NCBI RefSeq assembly: GCF_029945535.1
Contig: NZ_JAQSCU010000014.1
Location: 53,980-117,979 of the forward strand
Direction: 5' to 3'
Length of the DNA: 64,000 nt
Source: Methylotenera sp.
GTDB lineage: Bacteria; Pseudomonadota; Gammaproteobacteria; Burkholderiales; Methylophilaceae
In this document: one piece after another, positions 1-8,538 of the stretch
How the letters are laid out: each line of letters begins with the position of its first letter
Numbering within the stretch: the stretch's first letter is position 1
Translations under genes and position numbers: made by a program
Notes under the pieces: model-generated
The model's input: only the letters and a program-made list of their open reading frames with translations
What the model was told of the DNA's origin: nothing
Databases searched by the model: none

Positions 1-1
1 A

Positions 2-526
2 ACAGCTTTGAGACAATTGGGAGGCAGTGTACAACATGCGCTCAATCTGGAGCCACAAATACGTGAGTGGGCTAAAGCATTTTCTGATAAGCACCATGCT
101 CTGTTTTTAGGCCGCGGTATACACTATCCAATTGCCCTAGAGGGAGCGCTCAAGCTTAAAGAGATCTCGTATATTCATGCCGAAGCCTATCCTGCAGGTG
201 AGCTAAAGCACGGCCCACTAGCGCTTGTGGATAGCGACATGCCCGTCGTCGTGATTGCACCTAACGATACGTTGTTAGAAAAAGTAAAATCTAATATGCA
301 AGAAGTGAAAGCACGTGGCGGAGAGTTGTTTGTATTTGCCGATGATGATAGCCACTTTGCAGAAAGTGAGTGTGTGCATGTCATTCGCACCTTGCGCCAC
401 GTAGGCGTGCTATCACCTATTTTGCATACCATCCCTGTACAGCTGTTGGCATATCATGTCGCATTAATCAAAGGAACGGATGTGGATAAGCCTAGAAATT
501 TGGCAAAATCGGTCACAGTAGAGTAG
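2..526 (+). CDS. glmS: Glutamine-fructose-6-phosphate aminotransferase, C-terminal part (cut by window edge)
   Basis: This is the last roughly 174 residues of GlmS, which makes glucosamine-6-phosphate from fructose-6-phosphate and glutamine, the first step of UDP-GlcNAc synthesis in the cytoplasm. The second SIS (sugar isomerase) domain is visible, with [20 protein letters not shown] and [13 protein letters not shown]. The terminus [13 protein letters not shown] closely matches the usual GlmS end. The reading frame is open to the window edge, so the glutaminase domain and first SIS domain lie outside. The next gene follows after 42 bases on the same strand. Confidence 0.97.
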   Translation, partial: TALRQLGGSVQHALNLEPQIREWAKAFSDKHHALFLGRGIHYPIALEGALKLKEISYIHAEAYPAGELKHGPLALVDSDMPVVVIAPNDTLLEKVKSNMQEVKARGGELFVFADDDSHFAESECVHVIRTLRHVGVLSPILHTIPVQLLAYHVALIKGTDVDKPRNLAKSVTVE

Positions 527-568
527 TCTATAAAACTATCAATTTACGTCTCATTTAGTAGAAACAAT

Positions 569-1195
569 ATGAGTCACAACTCTAAAACCGTAATGCAAAA
601 TTCTGAAAGTCGCTTATATGATTTGATTGCACAAAGGCTATTGCCTAATGCAAATAAAGATGAAATAGATCAACGTATTTGGGATTTGTTTGGCGAAGAG
701 TGGTGTGTGATGATGACCGATTTGGCGGGCTTTTCTCGTCGAGTGGCAGAGTATGGCATCATTCATTTTTTGCAGACGATTTATGAGTCTGAACGTTTGT
801 TATTACCAGTGATTGAGCAACATGAAGGTTTTTTACTTAAAACTGATGGTGACTCTTTTTTAGTGATTTTTCGTCAGCCACAAAAAGCATTGCAATGTGC
901 GCTTGTGATGCAGCAGATTTTAATTCCCTATAACGAAGCTAAACTTGAACAAGAAAGAGTTCACCTATGCGTGGGTTTGGGCTTTGGTAAGATTTTGCGT
1001 GTAGGCAATACCGAAGTGTTTGGAGCAGAGGTGAATGCCGCCTGTAAACTGGGTGAAGATGTCGCAAAACAAGGCGAAACTTTGGTGACAGGCGCATTTC
1101 AGCAAGTTTGCGCGGATTTCGCAGGAGTGACTTATCAAAAGCTAGAGCACGCGCCAGCCGGTGCAAACTCTGCCTACAAAGTGATTTTGATTTAG
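569..1195 (+). CDS. Class III adenylate/guanylate cyclase-like domain protein
   Basis: This 208-residue soluble protein carries a single class III nucleotidyl cyclase catalytic domain and no recognisable sensor or membrane segment. The first metal-binding motif is MTDLAGFSRR (Asp51). The second metal site is KTDGDSF (Lys91, Asp95). The late motif is GAEVNAACKLGED (Asn156). Active cyclases have Arg after the Asn helix to stabilise the transition state; here it is Lys160. The protein may therefore be a weak cyclase, a nucleotide-binding relic, or a subfamily with a different chemistry. It starts at an ATG with little Shine-Dalgarno sequence; a second ATG lies 24 bases downstream. It sits 42 bases after glmS and may be cotranscribed. 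Confidence 0.75.
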   Translation: MSHNSKTVMQNSESRLYDLIAQRLLPNANKDEIDQRIWDLFGEEWCVMMTDLAGFSRRVAEYGIIHFLQTIYESERLLLPVIEQHEGFLLKTDGDSFLVIFRQPQKALQCALVMQQILIPYNEAKLEQERVHLCVGLGFGKILRVGNTEVFGAEVNAACKLGEDVAKQGETLVTGAFQQVCADFAGVTYQKLEHAPAGANSAYKVILI

Positions 1196-1219
1196 AAAAT
1201 GCTCAATTAGTTGTGTGCT

Positions 1220-1765
1220 TTAGTAAGTACTTGGTTCTTTCAAAATCACAGGAATAATGTCCAAAGTGCCACCATCATGCCCCACCATGATTTGCCCATC
1301 TTGAATGGTGCAGCTGATATTAAAGCCACGCTCTGCAATGTTCGCTAATTCTTTTGTTTCGGGTAAATTAATCACCGTTAAGTTGTTGGTTTTAAGCAAG
1401 GCTTTACTGTTAGCCGCCCACCACATATCAGCGATTCGCCCACCGTAAAGCACCACCACTACTTGCTTTGCGCGTCCTGCAGCTTTACGAATATCTTTTT
1501 CTGTTGGTAAGCCTACATCCATCCATAACTCGATAGCGCCAGTGAGATCTTTTTGCCATAAATCTGGCTCTTCATCATCGCTCAAGCCTTTGCCGAATAT
1601 CAGCGCTTCATTGGCATACATGGCAAAACCAATTAGTCGCACCATGACGCGCTCATCAGTTTCTGATGGATGTTTAGCAATGGTTAAGTTATGTTGCTGG
1701 TAATAATTACGATCCATATCAGAAACTTGCAGATCGATTTTATAAATTGTGGATTTGATTGCCAT
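1220..1765 (-). CDS. yaeQ: YaeQ family protein
   Basis: The 181-residue protein has the same length as E. coli YaeQ and family features throughout: a start of the MAIKSTIYKIDLQVSDMDR type, ERVMVRLIGFAMYA, the GLSDDEEPDLW acidic stretch, and ELWMDVGLP. YaeQ folds like a PD-(D/E)XK nuclease; its cellular role is not settled. It was linked to suppression of rfaH-type transcription defects, a claim that has been disputed. It is transcribed towards the cyclase gene (convergent, 24-base gap). Upstream there is about 155 bases to the divergently transcribed ettA. Confidence 0.92.
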   Translation of the reverse strand: MAIKSTIYKIDLQVSDMDRNYYQQHNLTIAKHPSETDERVMVRLIGFAMYANEALIFGKGLSDDEEPDLWQKDLTGAIELWMDVGLPTEKDIRKAAGRAKQVVVVLYGGRIADMWWAANSKALLKTNNLTVINLPETKELANIAERGFNISCTIQDGQIMVGHDGGTLDIIPVILKEPSTY

Positions 1766-1920
1766 TTAAGCTGTGCCTTTTATCGTTGGCACATTATACC
1801 TACATTCCCATCGCCCTATTCATTGCAATCATTGATGTATAGTCAGGGATAGCGAGCAAGCATGCGGGCTTTCTGTTAAGCTTTCATTTTTTATATTAGC
1901 AAAACAAAAAGGTATTTATT

Positions 1921-3585
1921 TTGGCTCAATATGTCATGTCTATGCTCCGCGTGAGCAAAATCGTTCCTCCTAAAAAAACCATTATTAAAGATATTTCTTT
2001 ATCTTTTTTCCCAGGCGCAAAAATTGGTTTGTTGGGTTTAAATGGCTCAGGTAAATCTACCGTGCTGCGCATTATGGCGGGTGTGGATAAAGAGTTTGAG
2101 GGCGAGGTGCAATGGCAGCCCAATATGACGATTGGCTACTTGCCGCAAGAGCCACAATTAGACCCAGAAAAAACCGTGCGTGAAGAAGTTGAATCAGGCA
2201 TGGGCGAGGTGATGGAGGCGCAAGCCAAGTTAGAAGCCGTGTATGCCGCTTATGCAGAGCCAGACGCAGATTTTGACAAGCTTGCTGAAGAACAGGCTAA
2301 GTGGGAAAACATTATTGCTGCAAGCGGTAGCGACTTAACTACGCAACTAGATATAGCCGCAGATGCGCTGCGTTTACCACCTTGGGATGCAAAAATCGGC
2401 CCATTATCGGGTGGTGAAAAACGCCGTGTGGCTTTATGTAAACTATTGCTGTCTAAGCCAGATATGCTGCTGTTAGACGAGCCAACCAACCATTTGGATG
2501 CAGAGTCTGTGGAGTGGCTAGAACAGTTCTTGGTTCGCTTCCCAGGCACCGTGGTGGCGGTAACGCATGATAGATACTTCCTCGATAATGCAGCTGAGTG
2601 GATTTTAGAGTTAGATCGTGGCCATGGTATTCCATGGAAAGGCAATTACTCAAGCTGGTTAGATCAAAAGCAAGCACGTTTAGCGTTAGAGGAATCGCAA
2701 GAATCTACACGTCGTAAAGCATTGAATACCGAATTAGAGTGGGTGCGTCAAAATCCGAAAGCACGCCAAGCTAAAAGTAAATCACGTATTGCACGCTATG
2801 AAGAGTTAGCCAGTGCCGAGTATCAAAAACGTAACGAAACGCAGGAGATTTTCATTCCTGCAGGTGAGCGTTTAGGCGACCAAGTGATTGAATTCAACAA
2901 CGTCACCAAGGCGTTTAAAGACAGATTATTGATTGATAATTTAAGCTTTAGCGTACCAGCTGGCGCGATTGTCGGTATTATCGGCCCGAACGGCGCAGGT
3001 AAATCGACACTATTTAAAATGGTGATGGGTTTGGAAGCGCCAGATAGCGGTGAGGTCAATATTGGCCAAACCGTTAAATTGGCATATGTTGACCAAAGCC
3101 GCGACGATTTGGGCAATACCAAGACGGTTTTTGAAGAAATAGCAAATGGCTCAGATATTCTTACGGTAGGCCGTTATGAAACGCCATCACGTGCTTACAT
3201 TGGTCGCTTCAACTTTAAAGGCGGCGATCAACAAAAAATCGTCGGTCAGCTTTCAGGCGGTGAACGTGGCCGCTTGCACTTAGCGAAAACGCTGATTTCT
3301 GGCGGCAACGTATTGCTGCTCGATGAACCATCAAACGACTTAGATGTGGAAACATTACGTGCACTAGAAGATGCCTTGCTTGAGTTTGCAGGTTGCGTAT
3401 TGGTGATTTCACATGATAGATGGTTCTTAGACCGTATCGCGACGCATATCTTAGCCGCAGAAGGTGAATCGCAATGGACGTTCTTTAACGGTAACTATCA
3501 AGAATATGAAGCCGATAAACGTAAACGTTTAGGTGAGGAAGGCGCTAAACCGAAACGAATCAGGTACAAACCGATTACGCGCTAG
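1921..3585 (+). CDS. ettA: Energy-dependent translational throttle protein EttA (ABC-F ATPase)
   Basis: This 554-residue ABC-F protein binds the ribosomal E site and gates entry into elongation according to ATP/ADP state. Two ATPase domains are clear: Walker A GLNGSGKST (39-47), signature LSGGE (161-165) and LLLDEPTNHLD (182-192); then GPNGAGKST near 355, a second LSGGERGR and LLLDEPSNDLD. The linker arm typical of EttA lies between them. The chosen start is a TTG giving MAQYVMSMLRVSK, which aligns with the conserved EttA N-terminus and has AGG about 8 bases upstream; the next ATG would cut off conserved residues. The C-terminus ends in PKRIRYKPITR and is partly repeated downstream. Confidence 0.96.
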   Translation: MAQYVMSMLRVSKIVPPKKTIIKDISLSFFPGAKIGLLGLNGSGKSTVLRIMAGVDKEFEGEVQWQPNMTIGYLPQEPQLDPEKTVREEVESGMGEVMEAQAKLEAVYAAYAEPDADFDKLAEEQAKWENIIAASGSDLTTQLDIAADALRLPPWDAKIGPLSGGEKRRVALCKLLLSKPDMLLLDEPTNHLDAESVEWLEQFLVRFPGTVVAVTHDRYFLDNAAEWILELDRGHGIPWKGNYSSWLDQKQARLALEESQESTRRKALNTELEWVRQNPKARQAKSKSRIARYEELASAEYQKRNETQEIFIPAGERLGDQVIEFNNVTKAFKDRLLIDNLSFSVPAGAIVGIIGPNGAGKSTLFKMVMGLEAPDSGEVNIGQTVKLAYVDQSRDDLGNTKTVFEEIANGSDILTVGRYETPSRAYIGRFNFKGGDQQKIVGQLSGGERGRLHLAKTLISGGNVLLLDEPSNDLDVETLRALEDALLEFAGCVLVISHDRWFLDRIATHILAAEGESQWTFFNGNYQEYEADKRKRLGEEGAKPKRIRYKPITR

Positions 3586-3667
3586 ATGAAAAATTCAATC
3601 AATTAACTCCCAAAGCCCTCCGTACCTGAAAGGGCATGCCCGCCGAAACTAAGCCACAAAAAACCGT

Positions 3668-3730
3668 GGCAAGTTCGGCGACAAAGGCGCGAAACCGAAA
3701 CGTATCAGATACAAACCCATTACGCGCTAG
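3668..3730 (+). repeat. Duplicate of the ettA 3' end
   Basis: A second copy of the last codons of ettA lies about 100 bases downstream of the gene. The 45 bases 3686-3730 align with 3541-3585 at 41 positions, in the same frame and ending in the same TAG. All four mismatches are third-base and synonymous, so both encode GAKPKRIRYKPITR. Weaker similarity (KFGDK against RLGEE) extends further upstream. The segment has no start codon and is not a gene. It looks like the displaced tail of an orthologous ettA, left after recombination or insertion at the 3' end. Confidence 0.85.
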
Positions 3731-3734
3731 TCTG

Positions 3735-4367
3735 TCAATTATTGCATGTAGCATTTCGGCCAGTGTTTAGGCTGGTGACATTGGTAGAAATTGCCTTTGT
3801 CACATCGGCTACGGCTTCTTGTAAACTTATCACTACTGCATTGATGTCACTGGTAACCGTTTTGCTGATGATGCTTTGGCAGGATAATGAAGGCATGTCT
3901 CCTGAGCTTGTACCAGCATTTAGGCGTGTAATCGTCCATACAAAATTGGTTTGTACTTGTTCGCCCAGAGTCGCATTGAACTGCTGCAAATTAATAGAAA
4001 TGCGGTAAATAGGTTGATTAGCGACTCGGCCGCCACGTGAAATATCGATGGCGCCAAGCTGATTGGTGATTCCGCTAACAAAAGCATCATGTAGTTCGTC
4101 ATTGAATGCGGATGACCAGCGATCCTGCTCTAGAATCTTGATTTGAGAAACACTCTTTGAGGTAATCACTAACTGCGGACGTTTTAAGCGCTCAGGAACG
4201 CGTACAGGCAGCACCTCAATGGCAATTGGTGTTGTGTTTGATACACCCGCCGGCTTGCTTTGCGTTTGGTTGCTTAATGTATAAAAGCGCACGGTTGCAG
4301 GTGTTGCACATGCCGCGAGCGCAATAGCCAATACAACTATCAATGCTCTAGATTTGGTTAAACTCAT
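3735..4367 (-). CDS. pqiC: PqiC-like outer-membrane lipoprotein (ABC-type transport auxiliary component)
   Basis: About 210 residues. A lipoprotein signal ends in lipobox LAAC (VVLAIALAAC), followed by the RFYTLS motif near the mature N-terminus that is typical of PqiC/YmbA and related auxiliary lipoproteins. In E. coli PqiC anchors the PqiB tube in the outer membrane. The start at 4367 gives a compact signal peptide and has GGAG 11 bases upstream; an in-frame ATG at 4388 would add seven residues and cannot be excluded. It is the last gene of the pqi operon, 72 bases after pqiB, and its stop lies four bases from the duplicated ettA tail. Confidence 0.85.
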   Translation of the reverse strand: MSLTKSRALIVVLAIALAACATPATVRFYTLSNQTQSKPAGVSNTTPIAIEVLPVRVPERLKRPQLVITSKSVSQIKILEQDRWSSAFNDELHDAFVSGITNQLGAIDISRGGRVANQPIYRISINLQQFNATLGEQVQTNFVWTITRLNAGTSSGDMPSLSCQSIISKTVTSDINAVVISLQEAVADVTKAISTNVTSLNTGRNATCNN

Positions 4368-4439
4368 CCGATGACTCCAATTTATCATGTTGCTTTTCCA
4401 TATGACAAGGTTTTGAAACTCTTTTGTGCATTTATAAAG

Positions 4440-6068
4440 TTAAGGATTATCAATGGCTTTGCCACGAATCAGCGATTCAGGGTGTTGTTCAAGATAATCA
4501 GTTAATACTTTTAAAGAGCTTGCAGCACGCGATAGGTCTTGTAGTGTTTGCCTTAAATCTTGCTGTAATGGCGCGTCTTCTGACAACGTACGCCCTGCAC
4601 TGTCAAGGGTTTTACGCACATCTTTCATGGCAGCGGTCACCTCAGGTGCTACGTCTTGGTTGAGTGTTTTTGTCAGTTTTTCAGCGCTGTTTAAGGTGTT
4701 GTTTAAGGTGACTAATGATTTTTGCAAATCAATACCGATTTGATCGAACGGCACTTTACTGAGCTTGCTAGTGATAGTCGCAATCTGTGTTTGCACTTCA
4801 TCTAGCCCATTAGAAATGGTTGGTAATTCTATTGGTGTGCTCGGTGCTAGCACCACTGGCGGCGCTTTGGGGAAGAAATCAAGTGCAACGTAAAGCTGAC
4901 CTGTCAGCAAATTGCCTGTGCGTAGCTGAGCACGCAAGCCGCGGCTGACCATAAATTGTATACGCTGCTGCTGTGTGTAAGATGATTGAGCTTCATCTTT
5001 AGCATATTTACTACCTAGCCTAGCAGGATAAATCTCAATGACCACGGGCATATCGAATTCACGGCGTTTAGTGTCATATTCAATGCCTATTGATTTCACT
5101 TGACCTAGCACTACGCCGCGGAAATCGACCGTTGCACCAGGTGTTAAGCCGCGGATCGACTGGTTGAAATGAAGGATGGCTGTTTCCGAGCGGCCATCCG
5201 GCTGCTTAAGTGCTTCGGTTTGGTCATGCGCTAATAGGAAAGTGGTATTTTCTTTGGCAAGCGTACCAAGATTACCATCTGCTGATTGAAATGCAAGCCC
5301 GCCCAGAACGACGCTAGCGAGTGATTGCGTATTGACCTTAAAGCCGCTGGCATTCACCTGAATATCCACCCCGCTGGCCTGCCAGAAGCGCGTGTTCATG
5401 CCAACAAACTTGTCATAAGGTTTATCGATGAAGATACGCAAACTAACACCTTTGCCATCATCATCTAAATCATAAGCAGAAACTTGGCCTACCTTGATGC
5501 GACGGTAAAAAATAGGTGACCCTACATCGACCGACCCCAAGTCATCTGCGTGCAATATGAACTGCTTACCCGAAGCGTCGCGCGTAACCGTGGGTTGTAT
5601 TTCCAGCCCTGTGAATTCTTTGGTGGTTTCGTCGGATATACCGCCATCCGCGGCAATGTAAGCACCTGATAGCAATGTGCCTAGGCCTGAGACGCCAGAA
5701 GCACCAAGGCGTGGACGTACCACCCAGTAGTGCGTATCCATCGTGGTGAAGCTTTCTGCATTCTTAGATAGCTGCACCTTTACCAGCACCTGTGAGCGGT
5801 CTTTACTTAAGCTAATGGTTTGTACTTCACCAATATCAACTTCCTTATACTTCACCTTGGTCTTACCTGCTTCCAAGCCTTCACCAGTACGAAATGTGAT
5901 GGTGATGACTGGGCCACGGTCTATTAATATTTTGGCGACTAAGATGACACCAATAATTGCAGCAATAATAGGAATTAACCATACCAACGATGGCAGCCAA
6001 TTACTTTGCTGCTCACGCTTAGGGGTGGGCAAGCCAGTCACATTTTCTTGTTTAATCTCTTCGTTCAT
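4440..6068 (-). CDS. pqiB: PqiB, MCE-domain intermembrane transport protein
   Basis: 542 residues, close to E. coli PqiB (about 546). One N-terminal membrane helix (about 26-47, LVWLIPIIAAIIGVILV) is followed by three MCE (MlaD-like) domains at roughly 50-140, 165-265 and 290-400. Each begins with a strand of the ITFRTGEGLEAGKTKVKYK or GATVDFRGVVLGQV type. A helical C-terminus forms the tube needle. PqiB bridges the periplasm for lipid movement between inner and outer membranes. Its ATG overlaps the pqiA2 stop (ATGA), so the two are translationally coupled. Confidence 0.92.
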   Translation of the reverse strand: MNEEIKQENVTGLPTPKREQQSNWLPSLVWLIPIIAAIIGVILVAKILIDRGPVITITFRTGEGLEAGKTKVKYKEVDIGEVQTISLSKDRSQVLVKVQLSKNAESFTTMDTHYWVVRPRLGASGVSGLGTLLSGAYIAADGGISDETTKEFTGLEIQPTVTRDASGKQFILHADDLGSVDVGSPIFYRRIKVGQVSAYDLDDDGKGVSLRIFIDKPYDKFVGMNTRFWQASGVDIQVNASGFKVNTQSLASVVLGGLAFQSADGNLGTLAKENTTFLLAHDQTEALKQPDGRSETAILHFNQSIRGLTPGATVDFRGVVLGQVKSIGIEYDTKRREFDMPVVIEIYPARLGSKYAKDEAQSSYTQQQRIQFMVSRGLRAQLRTGNLLTGQLYVALDFFPKAPPVVLAPSTPIELPTISNGLDEVQTQIATITSKLSKVPFDQIGIDLQKSLVTLNNTLNSAEKLTKTLNQDVAPEVTAAMKDVRKTLDSAGRTLSEDAPLQQDLRQTLQDLSRAASSLKVLTDYLEQHPESLIRGKAIDNP

Positions 6069-6820
6069 CGCGTTTCTTTCATCTTGTCTTTTATCTTTAA
6101 TTTGGCATTACTTTTGTTTGAGCCATCAGTGGCTATAAATGACTGACTTGAAGTTTGGGAATCTGCAGTGTCCCAAATCAGCCGCGGATCAAAGCTGAGC
6201 GAAGCCAGCATGGTTAATACTACTACTGCGCCAAAAGCCACAATACCCACACCTGCAGTGATTTGGGCAAATCCCTGAATCTGTACTAAACCTACCAAAA
6301 GTGAGACGACAAAAACGTCCAGCATCGACCAGCGACCGATGATTTCTACTAAGCGGTATAACTTAGCTCGTTCTAGTTGTCGCCAGAAACTTTGCCGTTG
6401 TGCGCTAATCACTAATATAAATAATGATGCCAGTTTGAGTAAAGGTACAAGAAAGCTAGCAATGAAGACCACGGCTGCTAGACCCCAATCTCCAGACACC
6501 CAGAAGAAAATGATGCCGCTCAGAATGGTATCTTGATGGGTATCAAATAAAGTGCTGGTGATCATGACCGGCAACATATTAGCTGGAATATACATGATGC
6601 ATGCGGTGATGAGTAGCGCCCAAGTGCGGTTAAGGCTATCTGGCTTGCGCATGTGCAGTGTAGCGTTGCAATGTAAGCAACATTGACCTTGCTGTGCACC
6701 TTTCCAGAGCTTGCCACATTGGTGACAGGCTAGTATGCCCAAGCTGCTAGCAGTCTCGAATTGAGTAGTTGCATATTCAGAAGGCAGCACTGCCATGTTA
6801 GTTAGAACGTTCTTCGTCAT
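6065..6820 (-). CDS. PqiA family inner-membrane protein, second half (PqiA2)
   Basis: 251 residues from the ATG at 6820. It has an N-terminal zinc ribbon (CHQCGKLW and CCLHCNATL) followed by four predicted membrane helices and the PqiA motif SMLDVFVVSLLVGLV. E. coli PqiA is one about 417-residue protein with two such units; here each unit is its own gene, as is common in betaproteobacteria. The start overlaps the stop of pqiA1 by ATGA and has AGGAGG just upstream. The open frame extends upstream to 7006, but that part is an out-of-frame read of pqiA1. Confidence 0.88.
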   Translation of the reverse strand: MTKNVLTNMAVLPSEYATTQFETASSLGILACHQCGKLWKGAQQGQCCLHCNATLHMRKPDSLNRTWALLITACIMYIPANMLPVMITSTLFDTHQDTILSGIIFFWVSGDWGLAAVVFIASFLVPLLKLASLFILVISAQRQSFWRQLERAKLYRLVEIIGRWSMLDVFVVSLLVGLVQIQGFAQITAGVGIVAFGAVVVLTMLASLSFDPRLIWDTADSQTSSQSFIATDGSNKSNAKLKIKDKMKETR

Positions 6821-7434
6821 CTTGCCTCCTGTTCGGAGGTTTCCAACTGCCACAAATAACGTGGGTTGAATGACACCACAACTGTGAGCATCACGGTGAG
6901 CATACAAAATGCCCACAAGGCAATGCCGGGGATGATAGTGGCCATGTTTGATAGTTTGATTAACGCTACTAGTACCCCCAACATGAACACTTCCACCATG
7001 CCCCACGGGCGTAGCATTTGCATGATGCGTATCAATAGGCTAAACCCAGGGCGGTCATTAAGACTCGTTGATGGGATGAGTAGGTAAAATAAGATCAGCA
7101 TCTGCATCAATGGAAATAATATAGTGGTTGCTAGCACCAGTAGTGCTACCAGCGAGACACCCTCGGTGCTTAGCGATAATACCGCACCCATTAATGTCGT
7201 TTTGCTGACTAAGCCCTGTAACTCTATTTGGACAATAGGAAAAGTATTTGCGATGACGAAAATGATGAGACTGGCGATGGTCAATGGCAGCAAATGATTA
7301 CGCCGCTCTTGAGCATTACGGTCGAGTTCAGCTCCACAACGTGTGCAAAGTGAAATTTCGCCATTACCTAGTGAGAGCTTTTGAAACACGGCGTCACACT
7401 GCTCGCAGGCAATCATGTCTTGGATTTCATGCAT
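6817..7434 (-). CDS. pqiA: PqiA family inner-membrane protein, first half (PqiA1)
   Basis: About 205 residues with a zinc ribbon (CEQCDAVF and CTRCGAEL) and four predicted membrane helices. The family signature WGMVEVFMLGVLVALIKL is present, the counterpart of SMLDVFVVSLLVGLV in the next gene. It is the first gene of the pqiA1-pqiA2-pqiB-pqiC operon, which builds an intermembrane lipid-transport machine; in E. coli the pqi genes answer to paraquat through SoxRS. The start is uncertain: ATG at 7434 or TTG at 7440, neither with a clear ribosome-binding site. A perfect 16-base inverted repeat lies just upstream. Confidence 0.85.
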   Translation of the reverse strand: MHEIQDMIACEQCDAVFQKLSLGNGEISLCTRCGAELDRNAQERRNHLLPLTIASLIIFVIANTFPIVQIELQGLVSKTTLMGAVLSLSTEGVSLVALLVLATTILFPLMQMLILFYLLIPSTSLNDRPGFSLLIRIMQMLRPWGMVEVFMLGVLVALIKLSNMATIIPGIALWAFCMLTVMLTVVVSFNPRYLWQLETSEQEAR

Positions 7435-7459
7435 AGTCAAGTCAGGCGATGTCTAATTA

Positions 7460-7475
7460 AGTCTATGATTAGACT
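7460..7475. promoter_or_regulatory. Inverted repeat upstream of the pqi operon
   Basis: AGTCTATGATTAGACT is a perfect inverted repeat (six-base arms, four-base centre) about 26 bases before pqiA1. A further GTCTA half lies at 7451-7455. Position and symmetry suggest a repressor or activator site for the pqi operon, but the protein is not known. Confidence 0.4.
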
Positions 7476-7562
7476 ATAACTTAGAAAAGCTATGGCAGGG
7501 GTTATCTAGGCCAAAACAGAACAATGCCATGGGCTAAATTTTATCAATATTTACAAAAATAT

Positions 7563-8366
7563 TTATAGCCAATCCCAATCTAGGCGCTTCTTATGAGGCG
7601 CTTTTTTTACAGCAAAATCCCATAAAAATGGCGGTATTAAACGCATAAATCTTGCTACCCAACCCATTTGCCATGGAATCACACAGAAGCGGCGTTTGTT
7701 TTCAACGGCATTGGCAAATTTATAGGCAAATACATCGGCGTCCATTAAGAATGGCATTTTGTATTGATTTACGTCTGTCATTGGCGTGCGAATATAGCCC
7801 GGTGCAATAGTGGTGACGGCAATATTGTCTTGCGCCATTTCTACGCGCAGACTTTCTAAATAACTAATGGCGGCCGCTTTACTCGCGCTGTAAGCGCCTG
7901 CGCCTGGTAAGCCGCGAATACCCGCGACACTAGCAACGCCGACTAATTGAGCGTTCTCACCTTTTGCCCCAGCTTGGCGCATGGCGGCAATAAATGGCTG
8001 GAAGGTATGTACCAACCCCATGACGTTAATATCCATAATCGCTTGAAAAGCGGCAATGTCTTCCACGTGTTCGGTGAGCGTTCCACGGCTTACGCCTGCA
8101 TTGGCAATGACTATGTTTGGTGTGCCATGTTGCTGCATAAAGCTTTCAGCAGCACTGGCAAGTGCTGCGCTATTACGTACATCTAGCGGATAAATGACAC
8201 ATTTAATTTTATAGGTTTCTTGTAGCTTAGATTGTAGCTTTTGTAAGTGCTCACTACGCCTAGCTACTAGTCCTATTGTGGTGTCTTTATTTTGAAAGCG
8301 TTTAGCATATTCTGTGGCAAGCGCCTCGCCTATGCCGCTGGAAGCGCCAGTGATAAAAACTTTCAT
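7563..8366 (-). CDS. Short-chain dehydrogenase/reductase
   Basis: A 267-residue classical SDR oxidoreductase of unknown substrate. It has the dinucleotide-binding motif TGASSGIG at residues 6-13, NAGVSRG, catalytic Ser (GVASVAG) and YSASKAA with catalytic Tyr and Lys. The C-terminal extension past the core is basic and aromatic, as in SDRs annotated as YqjQ/DltE-like. The start at ATG 8366 has AAGG at proper spacing; an in-frame TTG at 8393 would add nine residues before the Rossmann strand and is less likely. It lies downstream of dsbA on the same strand but behind a strong terminator, so it is probably transcribed separately. Confidence 0.88.
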   Translation of the reverse strand: MKVFITGASSGIGEALATEYAKRFQNKDTTIGLVARRSEHLQKLQSKLQETYKIKCVIYPLDVRNSAALASAAESFMQQHGTPNIVIANAGVSRGTLTEHVEDIAAFQAIMDINVMGLVHTFQPFIAAMRQAGAKGENAQLVGVASVAGIRGLPGAGAYSASKAAAISYLESLRVEMAQDNIAVTTIAPGYIRTPMTDVNQYKMPFLMDADVFAYKFANAVENKRRFCVIPWQMGWVARFMRLIPPFLWDFAVKKAPHKKRLDWDWL

Positions 8367-8419
8367 GGATATAGCCTTAGTTGATGAGAGCAATTGAATA
8401 ACGGAAATATTATAGGCGT

Positions 8420-8453
8420 AAAAAACCCGTTAATACCAGAAGGTAGTAACGGG
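8420..8453 (-). terminator. Rho-independent terminator after dsbA
   Basis: On the minus strand CCCGTTA pairs with TAACGGG, continued by TACC/GGTA around a TTCT loop, and is followed directly by six T. It lies about 85 bases past the dsbA stop. Confidence 0.9.
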
Positions 8454-8538
8454 CTCATTAGGTTTAAGCTAGAGTCTTAACAGAATCACCGATTAAATAT
8501 TCTCTGGAAAAAAGACGTTAACCAGTTTGATTCTCCAA

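Noticed and set aside
6820..7006. N-terminal extension of PqiA2
   Set aside because: It is an out-of-frame reading of pqiA1. The ATG at 6820 has a strong ribosome-binding site and gives the zinc-ribbon start.
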